Assembly (NCBI RefSeq): GCF_017352135.1
Contig: NZ_CP071454.1
Location: 3,311,001 to 3,375,000 of the forward strand
Direction of reading: 5' to 3'
DNA from: Rhizobium lentis
GTDB taxonomy: Bacteria; Pseudomonadota; Alphaproteobacteria; Rhizobiales; Rhizobiaceae
DNA: 64,000 nucleotides
The translations under genes were made by a program, and so were the position numbers. Below the pieces are notes generated by a model, which was not told where the DNA came from, did not search any database, and saw nothing but the letters and a program-made list of their open reading frames with translations. Position 1 is the stretch's first letter. Every line of letters begins with the position of its first letter. Below, in pieces: positions 27,863-38,635 of this stretch.

Positions 27863-28862
27863 GAACAAGCTCGCATCTTCAGCTTTTGACGCAGGCGAGA
27901 TCGTCTTCGACGAGCATTACGTCGATAGCGGAACCGACGGCATCAAGCTCTATCTCCGCAATAAGCGAAGGAAAGATCACAAGACCTTTCTCGCAGAGAA
28001 GACGATCGTGATGGTGCACGGAGCGACCTTCTCCTCCGGAAGTCTTTACGATGTTCCCTTCAACGGGATGTCCTTCATCGACTACCTCGCTCATCAAGGC
28101 TTCGATGTTTTTGCGGTTGATATCCGGGGCTATGGAAAATCGACCCGCCCGCCGGCAATGCAGGCGGAGCCTGATCTCAACCCGCCGCTTGTCGCCACCG
28201 ACACCGGGGTCGCGGATTTCGCAACAGCTGTCGATTTCGTCCTTCGACTGCGCGGTCTGAAGGCCGTCAACGTCTTCGCCATGTCGTGGGGCGGCACCGT
28301 GGCCGGCGCTTATGCTGCGCGCAACGGCGACAAGGTGATCAAGCTCGCGCTGCTCGCGCCGCAATGGCTGAGCGACGTTCCCATCCCGATCGACCAGGGC
28401 GGCGTCCTCGGGTCCTACAGGCTTGTTCCTGTCCATGCGGCGCTGGCGCGTTGGCTGAGCACCGCACCCGAACACGCGCGTGGCCGTCTTGTACCGGAGG
28501 GCTGGTTCGACCTCTGGGCCAAACTGACCCTTTCGGAAGAGACGTCGCAGGCTGACCGGGAGCAAGGCAAACTCCGGGCGACCAACGGGCCGATCCAGGA
28601 CATCCGCAGCTACTGGCGGGCTGGAAATCCCTACTATCGGCCGAGTGAGATCCGAGCGCCGGTGCTGCTGTTGCACGGTGAATGGGACATCGACGTTCCG
28701 CTTGACCTGGCGCGGGCTTATTTCGAGCAGCTGACTGGCGCCTCTTACAGGCGCTGGGTGGAAATCGGCGAGGCGACGCACCTCGCTCTGATGGAAAGTA
28801 CCCGCATGCAGGCCTATTCCGAGGTTGTCCGCTTCTTCGATGAATCCTTCCAACCGGAATAG
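27855..28862 (+). CDS. Alpha/beta hydrolase
   Basis: 335 residues. The nucleophile elbow is FAMSWGGT with Ser144; the oxyanion region is MVHGATFSSGS (53-63); the acid and base probably lie in HGEWDIDVP and GEATHLALME. Its start lies inside the end of the MBL gene, so the two are translationally coupled and likely act on one pathway, for example sequential hydrolysis of an ester or lactone. A strong hairpin follows the stop. Confidence 0.87.
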   Translation: MFENKLASSAFDAGEIVFDEHYVDSGTDGIKLYLRNKRRKDHKTFLAEKTIVMVHGATFSSGSLYDVPFNGMSFIDYLAHQGFDVFAVDIRGYGKSTRPPAMQAEPDLNPPLVATDTGVADFATAVDFVLRLRGLKAVNVFAMSWGGTVAGAYAARNGDKVIKLALLAPQWLSDVPIPIDQGGVLGSYRLVPVHAALARWLSTAPEHARGRLVPEGWFDLWAKLTLSEETSQADREQGKLRATNGPIQDIRSYWRAGNPYYRPSEIRAPVLLLHGEWDIDVPLDLARAYFEQLTGASYRRWVEIGEATHLALMESTRMQAYSEVVRFFDESFQPE

Positions 28863-28873
28863 AATTCGAACAC

Positions 28874-28907
28874 GCGGGCTCCGGGATCGGATATCCGGAG
28901 CCCGCTT
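28874..28907 (+). terminator. Terminator-like hairpin after the hydrolase pair
   Basis: GCGGGCTCCGG (28874-28884) pairs perfectly with CCGGAGCCCGC (28895-28905) around a ten-base loop. It starts 12 bases after the alpha/beta hydrolase stop. Only TT follows the stem, so termination may be Rho-assisted, or it may stabilise the mRNA end. Confidence 0.6.
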
Positions 28908-28959
28908 CCTCCATCAGCCTGCCGCAAGTTCGGTATGGCCATTCAAGCAACTCGCTGCC

Positions 28960-29889
28960 ATGACAATTCTGATCAATGCCGTCCTGGATGCCGGACGAAG
29001 TGCGGTCGACATCGCGGTATTCACCTTCCTGCCGCTGATGATCGTGACATTCTCGCTGATGCGCTATCTCGAGGGCATAAGCACATTGCGACGGATCGCC
29101 GGCAAGGCCAACCCGCTCTTCAGATTGTTCGGTCTGGATGGTTTCGGAGCCCTGGCGATCATCCAGCTCAGCCTCGTCAGTTCGGCTGCCCCGGTCTCGG
29201 CTCTGTCGCTCATGGCGCATAAAAGGACCTCGGAGAGATTTATCGCCGCCGCCTTCGCCGCAGTGCTTGCGGCCGCGCCGGCAAATGCCAGTTTTCCGCT
29301 CGCAAGTCTCGGTGTTGATCCCGGCTTGATCGTAGTGAACGGCATTTGCGGAGCGCTTGTGGCGTCCACTCTCGCCTGCTGGATGGTTGGGCGCCGTTCC
29401 GTGTCTGGAATCTGTTCCTGTCACAGGGCGGATGACCACGTCGCCGTAAGGCTCGATCTGCTGACGGCAATCAACCGCGGCGGTGCAGATGCCATTCGGG
29501 TCATTTCGGCAATTCTGCCGGTGCTCGTGATCTCACTGGCGATGGTGAGGCTTATCCAAGGCACAGGCGCACTTTCGGCCTTCACTTCCGTTGCGCAGCC
29601 AGTGCTCCAGTTGTTCGGCGTCTCGCAGCAGAATGTCCTGTTTTTCCTGACAAAATGCCTGGCAGGGTCAAGCGCAGCGGTCGCGCTGTTACTTGACCTC
29701 CACAAGGAACTGAGCCTGGCGCCTGAGAAAATCATTGATGGGTCGGCACTTCTGCTAAATCCTCTCGACCTTCCCGGTCTTTCCATCCTGATTGCTTCGG
29801 TACCGGCGCTCCGGCCGGTAGCAGGCATCGCCGTCGTCAGCGCATTGGTCGGGATCGTCGTCCGCACGGCGCTGCTGTCCTGGCTTTAA
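28960..29889 (+). CDS. Membrane protein with nucleoside-recognition (Gate) domains
   Basis: 309 residues from the ATG at 28960; the open frame extends upstream across the preceding hairpin and is not credible there. About eight hydrophobic segments form two related halves (around residues 10-130 and 175-305), each like a Gate/nucleoside-recognition domain seen in SpmA/SpmB and YjiH proteins. No ribosome site is obvious. It is probably an inner-membrane transporter with an unknown substrate. Its place after the hydrolase pair may be functional or chance. Confidence 0.65.
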   Translation: MTILINAVLDAGRSAVDIAVFTFLPLMIVTFSLMRYLEGISTLRRIAGKANPLFRLFGLDGFGALAIIQLSLVSSAAPVSALSLMAHKRTSERFIAAAFAAVLAAAPANASFPLASLGVDPGLIVVNGICGALVASTLACWMVGRRSVSGICSCHRADDHVAVRLDLLTAINRGGADAIRVISAILPVLVISLAMVRLIQGTGALSAFTSVAQPVLQLFGVSQQNVLFFLTKCLAGSSAAVALLLDLHKELSLAPEKIIDGSALLLNPLDLPGLSILIASVPALRPVAGIAVVSALVGIVVRTALLSWL

Positions 29890-29959
29890 GCCATGCGCCC
29901 CGGCTTTCGATGGTTCGATCGCTCGGCAGCAACGACAGCATCGCTGGGGGCAGGCGCCT

Positions 29960-30874
29960 TCAGCGCCCGCGGCTTCCCTTCAGCATCGACCAGCTATAGA
30001 GGAAAAGCCCAGCCCAGATCAGTGGGAAGGCGATCATGCGGGCCGTTCCGAGCGGCTCGCGAAAGGCGAAGACGGCGATCAGAAAGATCATCGTCGGCGC
30101 GATATATTGCATGATGCCGATCGTCGAGAGCTTCAGGAGCTTTGCGCCGTTGGCATAGATCATCAGCGGCACGGCGGTAACGACACCGCAGCCGAGCAGC
30201 AAGGTCGTGTCGGCAAGGCCGGTACGGTAGAAGTGGCCCAGGCCGCTGCCATATTCGAGATAGAGGATGTAGACGAGGGCAGGGCCGCTGAGGATCAGAA
30301 CCTCGAGGAAGAAGCCCTGGTTGGGCCCGAGCGGCAACGTCTTGCGCAGCAGCGCATAGAAACCCCAGCTGATCGCAAGCGTCAGCGCCACCCATGGAAT
30401 GCCGCCGCTGTCGAATGCGAGAATGGCGACGGCAAGTGCCGCAAGCGCGATCGCGGCGATCTGCAGTGGCTGCAGCTTCTCCTTGAGGAGGACCGCGCCG
30501 AGGAAAATGCTGAACAGCGGATTGATGAAATAGCCAAGCGCTGCATCAAGCGAATGGCCGGCGCCGATCGCCCAGACATAGGTACCCCAGTTGACGGTGA
30601 TCAGCGACGCCGTCAGCGCCCCCATCGCCAGCATGCGCGGCGAGCGCAGCGCTGCACGAATATCTGCCGTGCGCCCAAGCAGGACCAACACGATGCCGGC
30701 CAGTGGCAGCGACCAGACGATGCGATGGGCGATGACTTCGGCCGGCGGAATATGCGCGACCGCCTTCATATAGAAGGGCAGAAAGCCCCAGAGCAGATAG
30801 GCTGTCAACGCGAAAGCGAAACCGCGCGGACTATCTTCGTTCTTCATCAGCGGAACGGATGCATCGGTCGACAT
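29960..30874 (-). CDS. rarD: EamA-family permease RarD
   Basis: 304 residues with ten transmembrane segments in two EamA repeats, starting GFAFALTAYLLWGFLPFYMKA, which is typical of RarD. A second ATG at residue 10 is a possible start. RarD proteins are inner-membrane drug/metabolite exporters with unknown substrates. The gene is single and convergent with the Gate-domain gene. Confidence 0.9.
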   Translation of the reverse strand: MSTDASVPLMKNEDSPRGFAFALTAYLLWGFLPFYMKAVAHIPPAEVIAHRIVWSLPLAGIVLVLLGRTADIRAALRSPRMLAMGALTASLITVNWGTYVWAIGAGHSLDAALGYFINPLFSIFLGAVLLKEKLQPLQIAAIALAALAVAILAFDSGGIPWVALTLAISWGFYALLRKTLPLGPNQGFFLEVLILSGPALVYILYLEYGSGLGHFYRTGLADTTLLLGCGVVTAVPLMIYANGAKLLKLSTIGIMQYIAPTMIFLIAVFAFREPLGTARMIAFPLIWAGLFLYSWSMLKGSRGR

Positions 30875-31043
30875 CGGGTGTTTCCATCTTTGTTCTTCTT
30901 CTGATCCGGCCTAGCTTAAGCGCCGTGAATAGGCCAATTCATTTCGTTGAACCGATGCTCAGAGGAACTGACGCGGCAGACGAAGCGATCGAGGAAGGAT
31001 GGCGGCGAGGCCGGGGCGGCCTCGCCGAACCGGCGGATTGGAC

Positions 31044-32657
31044 TTATTCCGCCGCGATCTTGCCGGCCAGCTGCCGGTTCTTCATCAGCTTGTAGATGAC
31101 GGAATCCATCAGCGCCTGGAACGACGCGTCGATGATGTTCTCCGAGACGCCGACCGTCCACCAGCGCACGCCGTCGCTGTCGGTGGATTCGATCAGCACG
31201 CGCGTGATCGCCTCCGTGCCGCCATTGAGGATGCGCACTTTGAAATCGGCGAGCACCAGATCGTCGATCTCGTGCTGATACTTGCCGAAATCCTTGCGTA
31301 GCGCCAGGTCGAGCGCGTTGACCGGTCCTTCGGCATCGGCAACCGACATCAGCGTCTGACCGTCGATGGTGATCTTGACCACCGCCTCCGAGACGATCTT
31401 CACACGCCCAAGACTGTCGAAGCGGCGCTCGATCATCACGCGGAAGCCTTCGATGGTGAAGAATTCCGGGATCGTGCCGAGCGTGCGGTGCGCCAGGAGC
31501 TCGAAGCTCGCATCGGCCCCCTCATAGGCGTAGCCGATAGATTCACGTTCCTTGACCAGCGAGATCAAGAGGTCGAGCTTCGGATCGTCCTTGGCGACGG
31601 TAATGCCGCGCCGCTTCAGCGCATTGATGAAGTTTGCCTTGCCGCCCTGATCGGAGACCATGACCTTGCGGAAATTGCCCACGCTTTCCGGCGGCACATG
31701 TTCATAGGTGCGTGGATCCTTGATCAGAGCGGAAGCATGAATGCCGGCTTTGGTGGCGAAGGCGGAAGCGCCGACATAGGGCAGCTGATGATCAGGTGAG
31801 CGGTTGAGAAGCTCGTCGAAAGCATGCGAGAGCCGGGTGAGATTGAGCAGCCGCTCCTCGTCGATCGAGGTTTCGAAACGGGTGTTATAGGCGCTCTTCA
31901 GCGCCAGGGTCGGGATCAGCGTCACTAGGTTGGCATTGCCGCAACGCTCGCCGATGCCGTTCAGCGTGCCCTGGATCTGCCGGACCCCGGCTTCAACCGC
32001 GGCAAGCGAATTGGCAACCGCCTGGCCGGTGTCGTTATGGGCGTGGATGCCCAGACAGCGGCCGGGAACACCGGCGGCGATCACCGCCTCTACGATGGCG
32101 CGGACCTCCGGCGGCTGCGTGCCGCCATTGGTGTCGCAGAGCACGACCCAGCGCGCACCGCTCTCATAGGCCGTCTTCGCGCAGGCGATCGCATAGGCCG
32201 GATTGGCCTTGAATCCGTCGAAGAAATGTTCGCAATCGACAATCGCCTCCTTTCCGGCGCCGACCGCCGCCTTGACGCTCTCGGCAATACATTCGAGGTT
32301 TTCCTCATTGGTGCAGCCGAGCGCCACCGCGACATGGTAATCCCAGCTCTTGGCGACGAAACAGATGGCGTCGCTTTTGGCCTGCAGCAGCCCGGCAATG
32401 CCGGGATCGTTGGAAACCGAAACGCCCGCCCGCTTCGTCATGCCGAAGGCGACGAAGGTCGCCTGGCTGGTGCGCTTCTCGCTGAAGAAAGCGGTATCCG
32501 TCGGATTGGCGCCGGGATATCCGCCCTCGACGTAATCGAGGCCGAACTCATCCAGCATGGCGGCGATCGCAATCTTGTCCTCGACGGAAAAATCGATGCC
32601 GGGCGTCTGCTGCCCGTCCCGGAGCGTCGTGTCGAAGAGGTGGATGCGTTCTTTCAT
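31044..32657 (-). CDS. cimA: Citramalate synthase
   Basis: 537 residues from the ATG at 32657, preceded by GGGAGGAAACG. Condenses pyruvate and acetyl-CoA to (R)-citramalate, a route to 2-oxobutyrate and isoleucine. The catalytic-barrel start LFDTTLRDGQQTPG (residues 7-20) and the metal site HAHNDTG are visible. The C-terminal LeuA-type regulatory domain (about residues 390-520) is complete. Isopropylmalate synthase is a related alternative, but the long form and the TLRDGQQTPGI wording fit TIGR00977-type CimA. Confidence 0.9.
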   Translation of the reverse strand: MKERIHLFDTTLRDGQQTPGIDFSVEDKIAIAAMLDEFGLDYVEGGYPGANPTDTAFFSEKRTSQATFVAFGMTKRAGVSVSNDPGIAGLLQAKSDAICFVAKSWDYHVAVALGCTNEENLECIAESVKAAVGAGKEAIVDCEHFFDGFKANPAYAIACAKTAYESGARWVVLCDTNGGTQPPEVRAIVEAVIAAGVPGRCLGIHAHNDTGQAVANSLAAVEAGVRQIQGTLNGIGERCGNANLVTLIPTLALKSAYNTRFETSIDEERLLNLTRLSHAFDELLNRSPDHQLPYVGASAFATKAGIHASALIKDPRTYEHVPPESVGNFRKVMVSDQGGKANFINALKRRGITVAKDDPKLDLLISLVKERESIGYAYEGADASFELLAHRTLGTIPEFFTIEGFRVMIERRFDSLGRVKIVSEAVVKITIDGQTLMSVADAEGPVNALDLALRKDFGKYQHEIDDLVLADFKVRILNGGTEAITRVLIESTDSDGVRWWTVGVSENIIDASFQALMDSVIYKLMKNRQLAGKIAAE

Positions 32658-32701
32658 GTCGTTTCCTCCCGCCAAGCGGGTGCTGTTGTCCTGCGGATGC
32701 T

Positions 32702-32821
32702 GCCCCTCATCCGGCTGCCGCCACCTTCTCCCCGTTCTGACGGGGAGAAGGGGAATGCCGCACCGTATCGCGAGGCACGTCCCCTCTCCCCGCGAGCGGG
32801 GAGAGGGTTAGGGTGAGGGGC
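32702..32821. repeat. RIME-like palindromic rhizobial repeat
   Basis: A 120-base element bounded by GCCCCTCA (32702-32709) and its complement TGAGGGGC (32814-32821). Inside are two hairpins: CCTTCTCCCC / GGGGAGAAGG (32723-32752 area) and CCTCTCCCC / GGGGAGAGG (32782-32807 area). This structure matches the RIME1 class of rhizobial intergenic mosaic elements as I recall it. It lies between pip and cimA. Confidence 0.75.
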
Positions 32822-32839
32822 TGCCCCCGACCCCGGCAA

Positions 32840-34756
<1,917 letters not shown>

Positions 34757-34760
<4 letters not shown>

Positions 34761-35236
34761 GCGCGATCCTCCGGCGGCCAGACCGGCGTGTCGTGGTCGG
34801 GATGCTGATAGGAAACGAGCTCATGCAAGAAAGAGCCTGCCGTCAGATCCGCCTCGGTCCGCTCTTCCGGCAGTTCGTGCAGACGATCGACGAAGCCGAT
34901 CTTACCTTCCACGCCCCACTGGATGGTCGGCGGCAGCTGGGACGGATCGTCGAATGCGCCCGCCGCAACCGCCATTCCATCCGGCGCCTCATAGGTCAGC
35001 GGCGTGCCGCAATCGCCGCAGAAACCGCGCTCGACAAAATTGGAAGATCGGAAGGTCTTGCGCGCTCCCCGTGTCCATTCAAAGTCGGCACCGCGCACCG
35101 AGACCAGCGGTGCATAATAGGCCCCGAACGCCTTCTGGCACATGCGGCAATGACAGATCGACGAATCCTTGAGTTCGCCGCTGACGCGAAAACGGATCGC
35201 ACCGCACTGGCACCCGCCGGTATAGGTCTTGGTCAT
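34757..35236 (-). CDS. GFA-family protein (CENP-V/GFA domain), copy 1
   Basis: 159 residues, first gene of the four-gene chain. Cysteine motifs [23 protein letters not shown] and RGFCGDCGTP are complete. The tail YQHPDHDTPVWPPED is shared with the other two. Copies differ most between the cysteine clusters and the tail, suggesting divergence in ligand or partner. Confidence 0.88.
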
Positions 35237-35262
35237 GTCAGATCCTTTCCATCAGGGCGAGC

Positions 35263-35289
35263 GGGCACCCCCTTGTGGGGGAGATGCCC
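35263..35289. repeat. Short palindromic intergenic element
   Basis: GGGCACCCCC and GGGGGAGATGCCC form an imperfect hairpin around TTGT between cysS and the first GFA gene. The wording resembles the ends of common rhizobial intergenic repeats, but the element here is short and perhaps truncated. Confidence 0.4.
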
Positions 35290-35328
35290 GGCCGCGCAGA
35301 GGGGGTATGTCTAGCTGCCCAACCCATC

Positions 35329-36705
35329 CTACCGCTTGACCTCCCAGGTCGTCACGCGCTCGCCCGTCACCGGATCCTTGCCGTCCTTGAGCTGGATACC
35401 CTTTGCCGTCAACTCGTCGCGGATCTTGTCGGCCTCGGTGAAATTCTTCGCCTTGAGCATTTCGAGACGCATGGCGACCAGCGCATCGACCGCGGCTGCG
35501 AAGGCTTCGTCGATTTCTATTTTCTTCGGCAGCACCCCGAGAAGCGCCGCACTTGCTGCGAAGACGGCATCGTTGCCGGATTGCGCCAGCGCATGTAGCG
35601 CCTGCACGGCGGCGACTGTATTGAGGTCGTCCGCCAGCGCGTTCAGCACGCTGGTGTGTGGCGTTGCATCGCCGGCTTCCGTTGCCGGCCATTTGGCCAG
35701 CAGCCGTTCGGCCTCTTCCAGCCGCTTGATCGAAAAATCGATCGGCTCGCGATAGTGCGTCATCAGCATCGCCAGGCGCAGCACCTCGCCCGGCCATTTG
35801 CGACCGCCGAAGGTTTCCGTGTGCAGCAGATCGTGGATGGTGACGAAATTGCCTTCGGATTTCGACATTTTCCGGCCTTCGACCTGCACGAAACCGTTGT
35901 GCATCCAGACATTCGCCATCACTTCGGTCCCGTGGGCGCAGCGCGACTGGGCGATTTCGTTTTCATGATGCGGGAAGATCAGGTCCAGCCCGCCGCCGTG
36001 AATGTCGAAGACATCGCCGAGATAGCGCCTGCTCATGGCGGAGCACTCGATATGCCAGCCAGGCCGGCCGCGGCCCCAGGGGCTCTCCCAGCCGGGCTCA
36101 TTATGGTTCGACAGCTTCCAGAGCACGAAATCGCCGGGGTTCTTCTTGTGCGCATCGACGGCGACGCGGGCGCCGGCCTGCTGCTCGTCGAGCGGGCGCT
36201 TCGAAAGCTGGCCGTAATCGGCCATGGATTTGGTGTCGAACAGCACTTCGCCGGCGGCGACATAGGCATGGCCATTGCCGATCAGCTTTTCGATGATCTC
36301 GATCATCTCTGCGATATTGTCGGTGGCGCGCGGCTCGACATCAGGCTCCAGGCAGCCGAGGTCGGCGACGTCGGCGTGAAACTGCGTCTCGGTCTTCTCC
36401 GTCACGGCCCGGATCGCATCGTTCAGCGGCAGGCCGGGATGATCCCTCAGCGCGCGCGCATTGATCTTGTCGTCGACGTCGGTGATGTTGCGGGCATAGG
36501 TGACGTGGCTTTCGCCGTAGACATGGCGCAGCAGCCGGAACAGCACATCGAAGACGATGACCGGTCGGGCATTGCCGATATGGGCGAAATCATAGACGGT
36601 CGGGCCGCAGACATACATGCGGACATTGTCTGGATCGATCGGCGCAAACACCGATTTTTCCCGCGTCAGCGTGTTGTACAGCTTCAGTTCCGGCGTCGCG
36701 TCCAT
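35329..36705 (-). CDS. cysS: Cysteinyl-tRNA synthetase
   Basis: 458 residues. Charges tRNA-Cys. The zinc ligand Cys33 and the HIGH-type motif HIGN (42-45) occur in [17 protein letters not shown]; the KMSKS motif occurs as RKMSKSEGN. The length is normal. It is transcribed alone with a short 5' gap before the divergent GH25 lysozyme. Confidence 0.97.
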   Translation of the reverse strand: MDATPELKLYNTLTREKSVFAPIDPDNVRMYVCGPTVYDFAHIGNARPVIVFDVLFRLLRHVYGESHVTYARNITDVDDKINARALRDHPGLPLNDAIRAVTEKTETQFHADVADLGCLEPDVEPRATDNIAEMIEIIEKLIGNGHAYVAAGEVLFDTKSMADYGQLSKRPLDEQQAGARVAVDAHKKNPGDFVLWKLSNHNEPGWESPWGRGRPGWHIECSAMSRRYLGDVFDIHGGGLDLIFPHHENEIAQSRCAHGTEVMANVWMHNGFVQVEGRKMSKSEGNFVTIHDLLHTETFGGRKWPGEVLRLAMLMTHYREPIDFSIKRLEEAERLLAKWPATEAGDATPHTSVLNALADDLNTVAAVQALHALAQSGNDAVFAASAALLGVLPKKIEIDEAFAAAVDALVAMRLEMLKAKNFTEADKIRDELTAKGIQLKDGKDPVTGERVTTWEVKR

Positions 36706-37057
36706 TCCACTCTCCCAAATGCACGATCAGAAAAATATTGCGACCGGCGGACCGGGGCGTTTCGCATCTTGACTATTGGGGAGACGAAAACGGCCGGGCC
36801 AGCGCTTGCGCTAGCGAATAATCTTCCGGCAGGTAATGCAGATAACCGTTTTCATGCCGCGTTTTATGGCCCGGTTCGCGCGTCCGGTCAAGAGGGCGAA
36901 AAGTGATCGAGGCGCAACCGGATCTATCCATCCGATGAATCGATTCCAGCAAAGAACGTGTGGCGAAACCGGAATGTCGGCCTTGAAATTCCTCAGCCAT
37001 TTTTGCGGCGCAAATCTCAAGTAGCCGTTTGCGAATTGCCGAACAGGGGAGGAAGGG
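36706..37057. other. Divergent intergenic region cysS / GH25 lysozyme
   Basis: 352 bases without a convincing gene. It must hold promoters of both divergent genes. I see a short palindrome (AGCGCTTGCGCT near 36800) but no clear repeat family, tRNA or riboswitch. Confidence 0.5.
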
Positions 37058-37807
37058 GTGCGGAAACTCGCCCGCTGGACGATCGGAGCGACCGCAATTC
37101 TAGTGGTCGCATCCGCTGCATATTTCGCATACGATTTCGGTATGCTTCGCTTCAACAATCCACCTTTGAGCCGATATCCGATCCAAGGCATCGATGTCAG
37201 TCATCACCAGGGCGACATCGATTGGAAGACGGTTGCCGCGCAGCCGAACGTGCGCTTTGCGATCATGAAGGCGACCGAAGGCGGCGATCACAGGGATTCC
37301 AGGTTTGCTGACAACTGGCGGCGCGCCGGAGACGCCGGGGTGGTCAGGGGCGCCTATCATTTCTTCACCTTCTGCCGTCCCGGCAAGGATCAGGCGCAGA
37401 ATGTTCTGGCGACCGTGCCGAAGGAGCAGGGAACTCTGCCCATCGCCGTCGATCTGGAGTTCGTCGGCAATTGCAACAAGGTCCCGACGCTCGAGGAAAT
37501 GGCTGCTGAAGTGAATGGCTTCTTCACCGAGTTGAAGGGCACCTTTCCGGAGAAGCCTATCTTCTACGTCACACAGGAATTCTTCGATCAATATTTGAAG
37601 GGCAATGAAGCCCGCTTCCCCGAACACTACCTTTGGCTACGAAGCGTATTTAAGGAGCCGACGCAGGAAGGTTGCGGTCGATGGGTAATCTGGCAGTTTG
37701 CCGATAACGGCACACTGGACGGCATCCAGGGGCCGGTCGACCTCAATGCCCTATGCCCGTCGGAGACAGGCTTCGCGCATTTGTTCCCCGCCGTTGCCGC
37801 GAAGTGA
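37058..37807 (+). CDS. GH25 lysozyme-like protein, membrane-anchored or exported
   Basis: 249 residues from a GTG start at 37058 after a strong GGGAGGAAGG. An N-terminal hydrophobic segment (residues 8-26) is an anchor or signal. The GH25 domain shows GIDVSHHQGDIDW with Asp46 and the catalytic pair in IAVDLEF (about residues 128-134). It should cleave peptidoglycan between N-acetylmuramic acid and N-acetylglucosamine. No phage genes are near, so a cell-wall remodelling role is plausible. Confidence 0.9.
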   Translation: MRKLARWTIGATAILVVASAAYFAYDFGMLRFNNPPLSRYPIQGIDVSHHQGDIDWKTVAAQPNVRFAIMKATEGGDHRDSRFADNWRRAGDAGVVRGAYHFFTFCRPGKDQAQNVLATVPKEQGTLPIAVDLEFVGNCNKVPTLEEMAAEVNGFFTELKGTFPEKPIFYVTQEFFDQYLKGNEARFPEHYLWLRSVFKEPTQEGCGRWVIWQFADNGTLDGIQGPVDLNALCPSETGFAHLFPAVAAK

Positions 37808-37817
37808 CGCGCGGGGT

Positions 37818-38558
37818 CTATTCCGGCAGCCGGTAATCGACGAGCTTGTTCTCCCTCACGATGAACAGCTTGCCCGTCTCGGTCACGCCGGGGCCGAGCA
37901 ACGGCAGGATCGCCTTCGCGATCTCGGAGGGATGCGGCAGCGTCCGGGGATCTTCGCCGGGCACCGCCTGCGCCCGCATCGCCGTGCGTGTCGCGCCTGG
38001 ATCGACGCTGGTGATGCGCAGCGGCGTCGATTGGCTTTCGCCGGCCCATGTGCGGGCCAGTGCCTCGACGGCAGCCTTGGAGGCGGAATAGGCGCCCCAG
38101 AACGGCCGGCATTTGTGGGCGGCGCCCGAAGACAGGATGACGGCGCGACCGGCGTCGGAGCGGGCGAGCAGCGGGTCGACCGAGCGGATCAGCCGCCAGG
38201 TCGCCGTCACGTTGATGGTCATCACCTTCTCGAACACCTTCGCTTCGATATGACCGATCGGCGAGATGACGCCGAGCACGCCGGCGTTGGCGACCAGGAT
38301 GTCGAGCTTGCCCCAGCGCTCGAAGATCGAGCCGCCGAGCGCATCGATCGCGTTCATGTCGGCAAGGTCGAAGGGAACGAGGGTCGCGGTGCCGCCGACG
38401 GCCTTGATCGCATCGTCGAGGTCCTCGAGCCCGCCGACCGTGCGTGCGCAGGCAATCACATGGGCGCCCGCCTTCGCGAGTTCGAGCGCCGTGAAATAGC
38501 CGATGCCGCGCGATGCGCCAGTCACCAGCGCGATCCTGCCTTCAAGATTGATGTTCAT
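37818..38558 (-). CDS. Short-chain dehydrogenase/reductase
   Basis: 246 residues, classical SDR. Cofactor motif TGASRGIG (13-20), NAG (LVANAGVLG), catalytic Ser in ILSSGAAH and YxxxK in YSASK are complete. It is 77 bases downstream of purF on the same strand and may be cotranscribed, an arrangement common in rhizobia. The substrate is unknown. Confidence 0.88.
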   Translation of the reverse strand: MNINLEGRIALVTGASRGIGYFTALELAKAGAHVIACARTVGGLEDLDDAIKAVGGTATLVPFDLADMNAIDALGGSIFERWGKLDILVANAGVLGVISPIGHIEAKVFEKVMTINVTATWRLIRSVDPLLARSDAGRAVILSSGAAHKCRPFWGAYSASKAAVEALARTWAGESQSTPLRITSVDPGATRTAMRAQAVPGEDPRTLPHPSEIAKAILPLLGPGVTETGKLFIVRENKLVDYRLPE

Positions 38559-38635
38559 CTGCTCCGGTTCCGGATTTGCTGCGAAGGTGAGGGGCGCAAT
38601 GGCCCCTCAAAGGGAAAATCAGAGGAGCAAGGGGC

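Noticed and set aside
36836..37024. 62-codon open frame between cysS and the GH25 gene
   Set aside because: No convincing ribosome site or family, and composition does not stand out from intergenic sequence.
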